This document shows, piece by piece, positions 19,556-28,880 of a DNA stretch of 64,000 nt (positions are counted from its first letter, which is position 1; every line of letters starts with the position of its first letter). Position numbers and translations under genes: made by a program. The notes under the pieces were generated by a model. It saw only the letters and a list, made by a program, of their open reading frames with translations. It made no database searches and was not told the DNA's origin. The stretch comes from Aquamicrobium sp. (GTDB lineage Bacteria > Pseudomonadota > Alphaproteobacteria > Rhizobiales > Rhizobiaceae). The DNA lies in NCBI GenBank assembly GCA_019739225.1, contig JAHHDT010000001.1:806001-870000 (forward strand), in the 5' to 3' direction.

Positions 19556-20802
19556 TCCACGATCTCCGCCGTCTCGACCACCGCATGGAACAACACGTCG
19601 GCACCGGCCGCTGCCCATTCCTTGCTGATTTCCTCGGCCTCGTTGTGCGAAAGCCCGTCAACACAGGGGCACATCACCATGGCCGTCGGCGCCACGCGGT
19701 TGATCCAGCAGGCGTCGTGGCCAGCACCCGAAACGATGTCGCGGTGCGAATAGCCGAGACGTTCGGCGGCATCGCGAATGGCTTTTACGCAGCCTTCATC
19801 GAAGGTGACGGGATCGAAGTGGCCGACGGCCTCGACCTCGAAGCCGATATCCAGCGCCTCTGCGATGGTAGCGATGCCGTCCTCGATGCGCGCGCGCATC
19901 TCGTTCAGCACATTCTCGTGCGGCGTGCGGATGTCGATGGTAAAGACCACCTTGCCGGGTATCACATTGCGCGAATTGGGATAGACCTCGACGTGACCGA
20001 TCGCGCCGACGGCGTCCGGCTGGTAGTCCATCGCCACCTCGTGCACCAGCTCGGTGACGCGCGCCATGCCGAGCCCGGCATTGCGGCGCTTCGGCATAGG
20101 CGTCGAACCGGTGTGCGCGTCCTTGCCGGTCAGCGTCACCTGCAGCCACCAGAGCCCCTGCCCGTGGGTGACGACGCCGATGTCGATATCTTCATCCTCG
20201 AGGATCGGCCCCTGCTCGATATGCAGCTCGAAGAATGCCTTCATCGGGCGGCCGCCGACGTCTTCGTCACCCTTCCAGCCGATGCGCTCCAGCTCGTCGC
20301 CGAAGCGCAAGCCCTTGGCGTCCTTGCGGTCGTATGCCCATTCGAGGTCGTGCTCGCCGGCAAAGACGCCTGACGCCAGCATGGCCGGCGCGAAGCGCGT
20401 GCCCTCTTCGTTGGTCCAGTTGGTGACGACGATCGGGTGCCTCGTCTTGATGCCGAGATCGTTGAGCGTGCGGATCACTTCCAGCCCGCCGAGCACGCCC
20501 AGCACGCCGTCATACTTTCCACCGGTGGGCTGGGTGTCGAGGTGCGAGCCGACATAGACCGGCGGCAGGTCCGGATCCGTTCCCCCGCGCCGGGCGAACA
20601 TGGTGCCCATCTTGTCGACGCCGGTCGTCAGGCCGGCAGCATCACACCATTTCTTGAAGAGATGGCGGCCCTCGCCGTCCTCGTCGGTCAGCGTCTGCCT
20701 GTTGTTGCCGCCGGCAACCCCCGGCCCGATCTTCGCCATCTCCATCAGCGAATCCCACAGGCGGTCGGGGTTGATGCGCAGATTCTCGCCGGGTGCGGCC
20801 AT
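19552..20802 (-). CDS. Beta-ureidopropionase / N-carbamoyl-amino-acid amidohydrolase (M20 family, Zn-dependent hydantoinase/carbamoylase)
   Basis: A 416-residue M20-type metallo-amidohydrolase that releases CO2 and ammonia from N-carbamoyl-beta-alanine, the third step of pyrimidine breakdown. Metal and substrate motifs: GSHLDTQPTGGKYDGVLGVL, TNEEGTRF, FELHIEQGPILE and SGAGHDACW near the C-terminus. ATG at 20802 (MAAPGENLRI) is preferred over the one six codons upstream because AGAGGAA is then properly spaced. It follows the aminotransferase gene and overlaps the small immunity-like gene. Some family members act on L-carbamoyl amino acids; the operon points to beta-ureidopropionase. Confidence 0.93.
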   Translation of the reverse strand: MAAPGENLRINPDRLWDSLMEMAKIGPGVAGGNNRQTLTDEDGEGRHLFKKWCDAAGLTTGVDKMGTMFARRGGTDPDLPPVYVGSHLDTQPTGGKYDGVLGVLGGLEVIRTLNDLGIKTRHPIVVTNWTNEEGTRFAPAMLASGVFAGEHDLEWAYDRKDAKGLRFGDELERIGWKGDEDVGGRPMKAFFELHIEQGPILEDEDIDIGVVTHGQGLWWLQVTLTGKDAHTGSTPMPKRRNAGLGMARVTELVHEVAMDYQPDAVGAIGHVEVYPNSRNVIPGKVVFTIDIRTPHENVLNEMRARIEDGIATIAEALDIGFEVEAVGHFDPVTFDEGCVKAIRDAAERLGYSHRDIVSGAGHDACWINRVAPTAMVMCPCVDGLSHNEAEEISKEWAAAGADVLFHAVVETAEIVE

Positions 20803-20880
20803 CGGCAGTATTCCTCTCATTCGTCTTCATGTCACCGAGAGCCGCCGGTTCCCGTCGCCGGCCCTCGGATCTGGTCACGG

Positions 20881-22209
20881 TCAGTCGACCATAGTCAGGA
20901 CTTCGCGCACATGATCGATCAGTTCGTCGATCTGGCCCTTGGTGATGATAAGCGGCGGCGACAGCGCGATGATGTCGCCGGTCGTGCGGATCAGCGCGCC
21001 GCGCTCAAAGGCCTTCACGAAGGCCTGGAAGGCGCGCTTGGTCGGCTGCCCGGCAATCGGCTGCAGCTCGATCGCGCCGACGAGACCGATATTGCGGATG
21101 TCGATCACATGCGGCGCATCCTTCAGCGAATGCAGGGCCTCCTCCCAGTAGGGAGCGAGCTCCGCGCCACGCGTCAGCAGACCCTCTTCCTTGTAGGTGT
21201 CGAGTGTCGCGATGGCCGCTGCCGAGGCGATCGGGTTTCCGGAATAGGTATAACCGTGGAAGAACTCGATGAGATGCTCCGGTCCGGTCATGAAGGCGTC
21301 GTGGATTTCCTTCTTCACGAACACCGCGCCCATCGGGATCACGCCGTTGGACACGCCCTTCGCCGTGGTGATGATGTCGGGGATGACGCCGAAATAGTCG
21401 GCCGCAAACGGCGTTCCGAGGCGGCCGAAACCGGTGATGACCTCGTCGAAGATCAAGAGGATGCCGTGCTTGGTGCAGATATCGCGCAGGCGCTGGAGAT
21501 AGCCTTTCGGCGGGATGAGCACACCGGTGGAGCCGGCGACCGGCTCGACGATGACGGCCGCGATGGTCGAGGCGTCGTGCAGCGTGACGATCCGCTCCAG
21601 CTCGTCGGCAAGGTCCGCGCCATGCTCCGGCTCGCCCTTGGTGAATGCGTTCTTGCCCGGCAGGTGGGTATGCGGCAGGTGGTCGACGCCCGTCAGCAGC
21701 GTGCCGAACATCTTGCGGTTCGTGACGATGCCGCCGACCGAAATGCCGCCGAAATTGACGCCGTGATAGCCCCGCTCGCGGCCGATCAGGCGCGTGCGGC
21801 TACCCTCGCCCTTCACCCGCTGGTAGGCCAGCGCGATCTTGAGCGCGGTGTCGACGGATTCGGAACCGGAATTGGTGAAGAAGACATGATCCATGCCCTC
21901 GGGCGCGACGTCCACTAGCCGGTTAGCCAGTTCGAAGACGATCGGATGCCCCATCTGGAAGGCTGGCGCATAGTCGAGCTCGGCTGCCTGGCGCTGAATC
22001 GCCTCGGTGATCTTCGGCCGGCAGTGGCCGGCATTCACGCACCACAGGCCGGCGGTGCCGTCGAGGATCTTGCGCCCGTCGGAAGCCGTGTAGTGCATGT
22101 CCTTCGCCGACACCAGCATGCGCGGCGACTGCTTGAATTGGCGATTTGCCGTAAACGGCATCCAGAATGCGCTGAGGTCGTTCGGCGCGACGTTGAGCCT
22201 GTTGGACAT
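20881..22209 (-). CDS. Class III aminotransferase, beta-alanine--pyruvate type
   Basis: A 442-residue PLP enzyme that would move the amino group of beta-alanine (or 3-aminoisobutyrate) to pyruvate, giving malonic or methylmalonic semialdehyde: the last amine step of pyrimidine breakdown. The PLP lysine is in TTAKGVSNGVIPMG, the cofactor aspartate in LLIFDEVITGFGRLG, and SGSESVDTALKIA binds the phosphate. The sequence MPFTANRQFKQSPRML at the start is typical of omega-amino acid:pyruvate aminotransferases. ATG at 22209 has AAAGAAAGG in front. It is the first gene of the leftward pyrimidine operon, divergent from rutR. Confidence 0.94.
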   Translation of the reverse strand: MSNRLNVAPNDLSAFWMPFTANRQFKQSPRMLVSAKDMHYTASDGRKILDGTAGLWCVNAGHCRPKITEAIQRQAAELDYAPAFQMGHPIVFELANRLVDVAPEGMDHVFFTNSGSESVDTALKIALAYQRVKGEGSRTRLIGRERGYHGVNFGGISVGGIVTNRKMFGTLLTGVDHLPHTHLPGKNAFTKGEPEHGADLADELERIVTLHDASTIAAVIVEPVAGSTGVLIPPKGYLQRLRDICTKHGILLIFDEVITGFGRLGTPFAADYFGVIPDIITTAKGVSNGVIPMGAVFVKKEIHDAFMTGPEHLIEFFHGYTYSGNPIASAAAIATLDTYKEEGLLTRGAELAPYWEEALHSLKDAPHVIDIRNIGLVGAIELQPIAGQPTKRAFQAFVKAFERGALIRTTGDIIALSPPLIITKGQIDELIDHVREVLTMVD

Positions 22210-22289
22210 AACCAAGCCTTTCTTTCCTTTGAGCCCCTCGTTGTTCGGCCAACGCTTGGTTCTTCGGGCGCAGATATGCTACGCAAATT

Positions 22290-22305
22290 TTGACCGATTG
22301 GACAA
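22290..22305. promoter_or_regulatory. RutR-like operator in the rutR/aminotransferase divergent region
   Basis: TTGACCGATTGGACAA matches the E. coli RutR consensus TTGACCA-nn-TGGTCAA at all but two of the fixed positions. It lies 81 bases before the aminotransferase start and 139 bases before rutR, so it could control both the operon and the regulator. Confidence 0.75.
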
Positions 22306-22443
22306 ACGTTAGCACCGCCACATAGGCGGTCAAGGGATTACTAGCGCAAAGGCTGGCGCTTCCGCGCGCTCCACAGCTTCGGCGCAAGCTGGTCCAGACG
22401 ATTGGTCCAGAAATCTGGCGCGGTGCGCGCCGCGAGGGGGACG

Positions 22444-23082
22444 ATGCCCATGGAGGCGGTAAAGCCGAAACGCAGGACGCGCATCCAGACCGAGAAGCGC
22501 GAGATCATCCTCGAGGCGGCGCTGGAGGTATTTGCCCAGCACGGCTTCCGCGGCGCCACCATCGACCAGATCGCCGAAGCCGCCGGCATGTCGAAGCCGA
22601 ACCTCCTCTACTATTTCCGCTCCAAGGAAGACATCCATGTGACGCTGATGCAGCGCCTGCTCGAAACCTGGCTGGCGCCGCTGCGGGAACTCGACGACAT
22701 CGGCGACCCGATCACGGAGCTGCGCAGCTACATTCGCCGAAAGCTGGAGATGGCACGCGACTACCCGCGCGAAAGCCGGCTGTTCGCCAACGAGATCCTG
22801 CAGGGCGCACCGCGCGTTATGCCGATGCTGGAAGGCGAATTGAAGGAGCTGGTCGACGAGAAGGCGCAGATCATCCGCGGCTGGATGCGCGACGGCCGGA
22901 TCGTGCGCACCGATCCCTGGCATCTGATATTCGCAATCTGGGCGACCACGCAGCATTATGCTGATTTCGACGTCCAGGTGCGCGCCGTCCTCGGACCGGA
23001 TCGCGGCGCCGAAGGCCGCTTCGAGGATGCCGCGCGCTTCCTGGAACAACTCTTCATCGAGGGACTGAAGCCGAAAAGGTGA
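22444..23082 (+). CDS. rutR: TetR-family pyrimidine regulator RutR
   Basis: A 212-residue TetR-family repressor, the same length as E. coli RutR. The helix-turn-helix (about 20-66) reads ATIDQIAEAAGMSKPNLLYYF, and the ligand domain keeps RutR-like blocks: WLAPLRELDD, KLEMARDYPRESRLFANEIL, and HLIFAIWATTQHYADF. E. coli RutR releases DNA when uracil or thymine binds. Here it is divergent from the reductive pyrimidine operon, its likely target. The ATG at 22444 has GAGGGGGACG just before it; an open extension of 14 codons was not used. Confidence 0.95.
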   Translation: MPMEAVKPKRRTRIQTEKREIILEAALEVFAQHGFRGATIDQIAEAAGMSKPNLLYYFRSKEDIHVTLMQRLLETWLAPLRELDDIGDPITELRSYIRRKLEMARDYPRESRLFANEILQGAPRVMPMLEGELKELVDEKAQIIRGWMRDGRIVRTDPWHLIFAIWATTQHYADFDVQVRAVLGPDRGAEGRFEDAARFLEQLFIEGLKPKR

Positions 23083-23092
23083 AGAGCCTTGC

Positions 23093-23335
23093 TTAAGCCA
23101 GGTCGTACTGGCCCCGCGGCTCTACCTCGACTTGGCGCAGTTCGAGAATGGCCGCGCGCGTTTCCGGCGCGATCGAGGCGCCCGGCAACGTGCTCACCGT
23201 CGGCCTGCGCCGCCTGCGCGGCATCGCCGGCTGGATTTCCTCAGGCGCGACGTCGACCTCATCCGCCGAAAGATCGGCAGCCAGCCTGCGCAGCGCCCTC
23301 ACATCGGTCGAGCCGCTTGCCTTGATGACGATCAT
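23093..23335 (-). CDS. Small hypothetical protein
   Basis: An 80-residue open frame with an ATG start (MIVIKASGSTDVRALRRLAA). It converges on rutR with a gap of 10 bases. It has an acidic and then a strongly basic stretch (PRRRRRP at about 39-45), no membrane helix and no motif I know. The ribosome site is weak (GAGAG directly before the ATG). Third-position GC is high as in its neighbours, which favours a real gene. Function unknown. Confidence 0.5.
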   Translation of the reverse strand: MIVIKASGSTDVRALRRLAADLSADEVDVAPEEIQPAMPRRRRRPTVSTLPGASIAPETRAAILELRQVEVEPRGQYDLA

Positions 23336-23422
23336 CTCTCGCCGTCGTTCCCGTTTGCCGAACCTTGCGTGAAGCTTGCCGATTCCGGTTAACGGACGGT
23401 TTACGATCCCGCCTGCCGCCCT

Positions 23423-24370
23423 CTAGCTGTCGCGCGACGCGGCCATGACGACGAGCCCCAGCACGGTCACCAGCGCGCCGAGCGCAACGCTGGGGCTGGC
23501 CCAGCCATGGCCTAGCAAGCCCTCGAACAGGATGATGTAGCAGGGCGAAAGGTAGGTATAGGCGAGAACCTTGGCGGCCGGCAGCCTCATCGCCGCATAC
23601 TGGACGAGGAAGGTGGTACCCGCCGTCGTGAAGATGGCGAGGTAGACGATCGCCACCCAGACGATCGCGGGTAGTGACTGCCAGTCGGTCTGCACGATCT
23701 CGCTGACACCGTAGAGCGCGATGCACAGGCCTGTCGCAACCAGCGTCCACAAGGTGAAGGCCGCGAGCGGCTCGCGACCGTCGTTGAGTTTGCGGACCAG
23801 CGGCGCATAGGCCGCGTGGCAGACGACGCCGATGAAGAAGATCATCTCGCCGCGCCCGAGGTCGAAGGCCAGAAGCGCATCGAGGTTGCCGCCGAAAATC
23901 ACCCAGATCGAGCCGAGACCGGCAAACACCAGGCTGGCAACGACGATGCCGCGCGGCACCTGCCCGAGAAAGAGATAGCCGAAGACCGCCGACATCAGCG
24001 GCATCAGCGTGAAGACCGCTCCCGTCGAAACCGGATCGGTCAACCGCAGCGCCATGAACATGGTGATGAAGAACACCGCCATCAGCGCGCCGAGCACCAG
24101 ATAGCGCCACGGCGCCCGAGGTGCCGGGATACGGCCGCGCGTCAGCACAGCCACGGCTGCTGCCATCACCACCACGCCGAACGCGAACCGCATGGCGTTG
24201 ATTGCGGCCGGCCCGATATGCGACGCGGCCATCCCGCCAAGCGAATAGGAGCCCGATACCAACGCGGTAAACAGCAGCATCGCGAGATGCCCCAGCAGTT
24301 TCTGCCTGCCGGTGGCATGCGTCGTCGCGCGCGGTTTAGCGTCGAGGGCTGTATCTGCGGATTGGCTCAA
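23423..24370 (-). CDS. EamA/DMT-family transporter
   Basis: An inner-membrane protein of about 315 residues with ten predicted helices in two EamA repeats. Recognisable parts are GPAAINAMRFAFGVVVMAAA in the first repeat, RLTDPVSTGAVFTLMPLMSA, and YLSPCYIILFEGLLGHG in the second. It is probably a metabolite exporter; the substrate is unknown. The start is uncertain: no ATG lies before the first helix. The TTG at 24370 (LSQSADTALD) is used; the frame stays open to 24466. It lies alone between two short unknown genes. Confidence 0.85.
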   Translation of the reverse strand: MSQSADTALDAKPRATTHATGRQKLLGHLAMLLFTALVSGSYSLGGMAASHIGPAAINAMRFAFGVVVMAAAVAVLTRGRIPAPRAPWRYLVLGALMAVFFITMFMALRLTDPVSTGAVFTLMPLMSAVFGYLFLGQVPRGIVVASLVFAGLGSIWVIFGGNLDALLAFDLGRGEMIFFIGVVCHAAYAPLVRKLNDGREPLAAFTLWTLVATGLCIALYGVSEIVQTDWQSLPAIVWVAIVYLAIFTTAGTTFLVQYAAMRLPAAKVLAYTYLSPCYIILFEGLLGHGWASPSVALGALVTVLGLVVMAASRDS

Positions 24371-24560
24371 ATCGGTGTCCCGGACTGTATACAGTGGGAC
24401 TAGCCGAGAGCGCTGACAGGCGAAAGGAAAATCGAGAGGGCCAAGGTGAGCAGCAGACGAGGCCAATAAAGGCGAAAAGCCACATCGAGCAGTAGAATTT
24501 AAGAAATTTCTAACCCTAACAAGCTTTGATTTAAGTCCTAGTTAGCAATCGAGTTGCGTC

Positions 24561-24809
24561 GTGAGTTTTCGTTCCAACGTCATCAGCCTTGCTGCTGCCG
24601 GCAGGCCACATTTAAGTTCCGAACTTGCGATTGAAGCCAAAGCGCTGGATGTCTGGCACGGCCCTAATCCCTACTCCTTGTTCTTACTCAAGTTCGATGC
24701 CCGCCCGAGCGTTGCCCAAGCTGCAACAATAGGAAGAATCATGGGCACGAGAGTGCGCGCCGCTGACGGGTCGATGCAGCCACCCAAACCTAACAGGAAA
24801 CCGACTTAG
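24561..24809 (+). CDS. Doubtful small open frame in a low-GC patch
   Basis: An 82-codon frame from GTG (MSFRSNVISLAAAGRPHLSS). It lies in a gene-poor stretch, 24371-24925, whose base composition is clearly lower in GC than the rest of the window. There is no good ribosome site and no motif. It may be a remnant of mobile DNA or not coding at all. Apart from this frame I see nothing in the stretch. Confidence 0.3.
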   Translation: MSFRSNVISLAAAGRPHLSSELAIEAKALDVWHGPNPYSLFLLKFDARPSVAQAATIGRIMGTRVRAADGSMQPPKPNRKPT

Positions 24810-24925
24810 CGCTCCCTTGATCCATCTCTGATCTGTTTTTGTTCATCGTTTATTTCCGGCATTGACGCGGCGATATGTCGCGATCAACCATTCCCTTCTG
24901 ATTCGCTTCAACGAAGGAACGGTCC

Positions 24926-25417
24926 ATGGGTGGCAAGCTTGCACTCACCAAGATGCGCAATCTTTTGTTGCTGAAGGCAACTGAACTAGGAGATCCTGGA
25001 GCAACTACAGCAGCGATAGTCGATGCCGTAATTCGTCAATATCCGCGAGAAGTCGAAGATGTCTCCGAAAGGCTGCTTAGAAGCAGCCTGGGAAGAGAGC
25101 TTTCTCGTGCGCGCTCAAAAGCTCCAACAAGCATAGAACCTACTCAACGAACGTTGTGGGGGAGCTTTGGAATTGGCCCTCAAATCATCGTAACGACAGA
25201 GAGTGGTGAGCGGATAAACAAGAATCTTGATGTTTGTACGCTCGCCGAAGTTCAGCAGTACGCAAGTTCGCTCCCGACCCGAAGGAATCGATCAGACCGG
25301 AAGGCGAAAATCACTGAACTGATTGAGAGCATGAAACGATTTGCCCAAAGCGAGGACACGCTATTGGGAACTGCTTGGAGCAAATCGTTGGAAGAAGAAG
25401 AAAAAAAAGCCGGATAG
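24926..25417 (+). CDS. Hypothetical protein, low-GC, possibly acquired
   Basis: A 163-residue cytoplasmic protein starting MGGKLALTKMRNLLLLKATE, with GAACGAAGGAACGGTCC before the ATG (AAGGAA as ribosome site). The N-terminal half (about 1-60) is helical and could be a winged-helix type domain; the C-terminus is lysine- and glutamate-rich and ends SLEEEEKKAG. Codon use is unlike its neighbours: many A/T third positions and rare Leu TTG/TTA codons. I recognise no family. Together with the frame at 24561 it looks like a short acquired insert between the EamA exporter and the AhpD-like gene. Confidence 0.6.
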   Translation: MGGKLALTKMRNLLLLKATELGDPGATTAAIVDAVIRQYPREVEDVSERLLRSSLGRELSRARSKAPTSIEPTQRTLWGSFGIGPQIIVTTESGERINKNLDVCTLAEVQQYASSLPTRRNRSDRKAKITELIESMKRFAQSEDTLLGTAWSKSLEEEEKKAG

Positions 25418-25453
25418 GCAGCGGCGCACTAGCATCGCCGCCCTTTGCTCGCC

Positions 25454-25912
25454 TTACGCAGCCTTGGCCGTCTCGATCGCATGCACGGCCCGGAACCCGG
25501 TGCAGAGCCGGTTCCACACATTGATCATGCCGATGGCGACGCTGAGCTTGACCATTTCCTCTTCGCTGAAATGCGCGCGAGCAGCGTCGTAGGATTCGTC
25601 TTCGACATGATGGCCGGCAAGCGCCGTCAGCGTCTCGGTCCATTCCAGTGCCGCACGCTCACGATCGGAATACAGCGGCGATTCGCGCCATGCCGAAACC
25701 AAGTAGACGCGCTGCTCGGTCTCGCCGTCACGCCGCGCCTCGCGCGTGTGCATGTCGACACAATAGGAACATCCGTTGAGCTGCGAGGCGCGCAGCTTGA
25801 TGAGATGCAGGAGCGAATGCTCCAGCCCGCAATTATTGGCCGCTTCGTTCAGCGTCATCACCTGCTTCATGATGTCTGGCGCAACGTTGAAAAACTGCAG
25901 TCTGGGCTTCAT
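25454..25912 (-). CDS. AhpD-like carboxymuconolactone decarboxylase-family protein
   Basis: A 152-residue member of the AhpD/CMD fold. The redox pair is present as GCSYCVDMHTREAR (Cys48, Cys51, with His55), the signature of alkylhydroperoxidase-type members rather than of PcaC. It likely reduces peroxides or acts in redox defence. Its ATG overlaps the stop of the Rrf2 regulator gene by four bases, so regulator and enzyme are made together and probably form an autoregulated pair. Confidence 0.9.
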   Translation of the reverse strand: MKPRLQFFNVAPDIMKQVMTLNEAANNCGLEHSLLHLIKLRASQLNGCSYCVDMHTREARRDGETEQRVYLVSAWRESPLYSDRERAALEWTETLTALAGHHVEDESYDAARAHFSEEEMVKLSVAIGMINVWNRLCTGFRAVHAIETAKAA

Positions 25913-26442
25913 GCCTTTTCTCCTTCAGCTGAGGGCATTTTGGAGCGCCCCTGCGGGCGCTTGTTCTGCTGGGCAAAAGCGCAGGCGGCCGCAACGGCGC
26001 GCGGGTCGGCCTCGGCGCTGAAATCCGCCGCGATATCGGCGATCGACGTTTCGGCAAGCGCGGCGCGGTAGGCGCGCTCGGCCTTCAGCATTGCCGCGTT
26101 GATGCCGCAGGGTTTCGCATAGACCTCTGCCGGCAACCTGGCTGAGCCGCGCTGGCGTATCTCCGTGCAACGGAAAGCGGGACGGCGCCCCTCGATGGCG
26201 AGCACGACATCGAGCAACGTGATCTTCTCGGCGGCCCGCGCAAGCCGATAACCGCCCTGCGGGCCGGAGACAGATTCGAGCAGCCCGTCGGCAACGAGAG
26301 CCTTGAGATGCTTCAGCAGATAGCTCGCCGAGATCTCGTAGGCATCCGCGAAGGCCGCGGCAGGCATCGTTTCACCCGGCCCGAGCGTGGCCAGAATTGT
26401 GACGCTATGGGCCGCCGCCTCGACCCCTTCAGAGAGTTTCAT
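25909..26442 (-). CDS. Rrf2-family transcriptional regulator
   Basis: A 177-residue Rrf2 protein. The winged helix-turn-helix covers about 1-80 (FADAYEISASYLLKHLKALV then GPQGGYRLAR). Two cysteines (92 and 112) lie in the region where IscR/NsrR members bind an Fe-S cluster, and a third is found near 154, so the usual tight three-Cys cluster is not present; a thiol or other signal is more likely. It is the first gene of a two-gene unit with the AhpD-like enzyme. Confidence 0.9.
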   Translation of the reverse strand: MKLSEGVEAAAHSVTILATLGPGETMPAAAFADAYEISASYLLKHLKALVADGLLESVSGPQGGYRLARAAEKITLLDVVLAIEGRRPAFRCTEIRQRGSARLPAEVYAKPCGINAAMLKAERAYRAALAETSIADIAADFSAEADPRAVAAACAFAQQNKRPQGRSKMPSAEGEKA

Positions 26443-26468
26443 CGCTGTTCCTCAATTCTGGATTGTTC

Positions 26469-26481
26469 TTATCCTGGATAA
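26469..26481. promoter_or_regulatory. Palindrome upstream of the Rrf2 regulator (operator candidate)
   Basis: TTATCCTGGATAA is a perfect 6-1-6 inverted repeat 27 bases before the Rrf2 start, in an AT-rich stretch. Position and size fit an autoregulatory Rrf2 site. Confidence 0.6.
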
Positions 26482-26564
26482 ATTATATCGACAATAGATT
26501 CATGCTTGTGCTGCTGACATGCCCTGTCAGCAGCACAGGCAAACTTGGCCTCGAAAGGAGGACG

Positions 26565-27944
<1,380 letters not shown>

Positions 27945-27970
27945 CTATCAATCAGATTGATGCCACGCCT

Positions 27971-28867
27971 ATGCTCGACCTTGCGCTCATAAGGAATTTC
28001 GCTGCGGTCGCGCGAACCGGTTCCATCAGCCTTGCCTCCAGCCAGATCGGCCGAACGCAATCCGCGCTCAGCATGCAGATGCAACGTCTGGAAGACCAGA
28101 TCGGCCAGTCGCTTCTACACCGCAGCGGGTCGGGCGTGCGCCTGACCGCCGCTGGCGAAAGGTTTCTGGCTCACGCCGAGTCCTTGCTTGCCAGGCACGA
28201 CGAAATCCTAGCCGACATGGCTGGCGGCACGCTCAAGGGTCCCATCAGCCTTGGGTGCCCAGAAGACTACTCGATTGCCTTCATCCCGGAATTGCTCAGA
28301 GACTTCTTTGCGCTGCACCCTGAAGTCGAGCTGCGCATGGTCTGCGCGCCCACCACCGAGCTGCGTCCCCTGCTGCATCGTCGCCAGATCGACATGGCGC
28401 TCGTGTCTGTTTCCGACGCGGCAAACAGCGATGTCATCCGCAAAGAACGATTCGTGTGGGTGGCGAACGAACCGAAGCCAGCCATACTCGATCTCGACCC
28501 CATTCCACTGGCCTTGTCGGCGCCTGCGACGCTCGACTATCGAGCCGCCTGCGATGCGATGGAGGGGGTCAATCGCCGTTACAGGGTCGCGTTCGCCAGC
28601 GACAGCTTAGCCGGGCTCATCGCGATAGCGCGTTCGGGGCATGCGATCAGCGTCCTGACGCAGACGGCCGTGCCATCCGATCTCCATATCGTTTCAACCG
28701 GATTGCCGCCTTTGCCGACGCTTGGCATAGCGCTCGAATTCGCCGAGCAGCGGCCCTCTGCCGCGGCCAGAGCGCTTGGCGACCACATCCGCGCCGTGCT
28801 GCCGGGGCTTTCGACCGATACAGCGTCACCATATCCCGTCGCCGCCGTAGCGAGGCGGCGACGCTGA
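27971..28867 (+). CDS. dgdR: LysR-family regulator, probable DgdR
   Basis: A 298-residue LysR-type regulator. The winged helix at about 1-60 reads IRNFAAVARTGSISLASSQI then TQSALSMQMQRLEDQIG; the rest is the two-lobed effector domain (about 90-290). It is divergent from dgdA with a gap of about 100 bases, matching the dgdR-dgdA arrangement, so control of dgdA by a dialkylglycine is the natural reading. The ATG at 27971 gives the usual LysR N-terminus; an upstream TTG in frame was rejected. The symbol rests on context. Confidence 0.85.
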   Translation: MLDLALIRNFAAVARTGSISLASSQIGRTQSALSMQMQRLEDQIGQSLLHRSGSGVRLTAAGERFLAHAESLLARHDEILADMAGGTLKGPISLGCPEDYSIAFIPELLRDFFALHPEVELRMVCAPTTELRPLLHRRQIDMALVSVSDAANSDVIRKERFVWVANEPKPAILDLDPIPLALSAPATLDYRAACDAMEGVNRRYRVAFASDSLAGLIAIARSGHAISVLTQTAVPSDLHIVSTGLPPLPTLGIALEFAEQRPSAAARALGDHIRAVLPGLSTDTASPYPVAAVARRRR

Positions 28868-28880
28868 AAGCCCCCTGTCC

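Noticed and set aside
22391-22411. GGTCCAGACGATTGGTCCAG as a second RutR site before rutR
   Set aside because: It is a direct, not inverted, repeat of GGTCCAG and lacks the TTGACC half-site.
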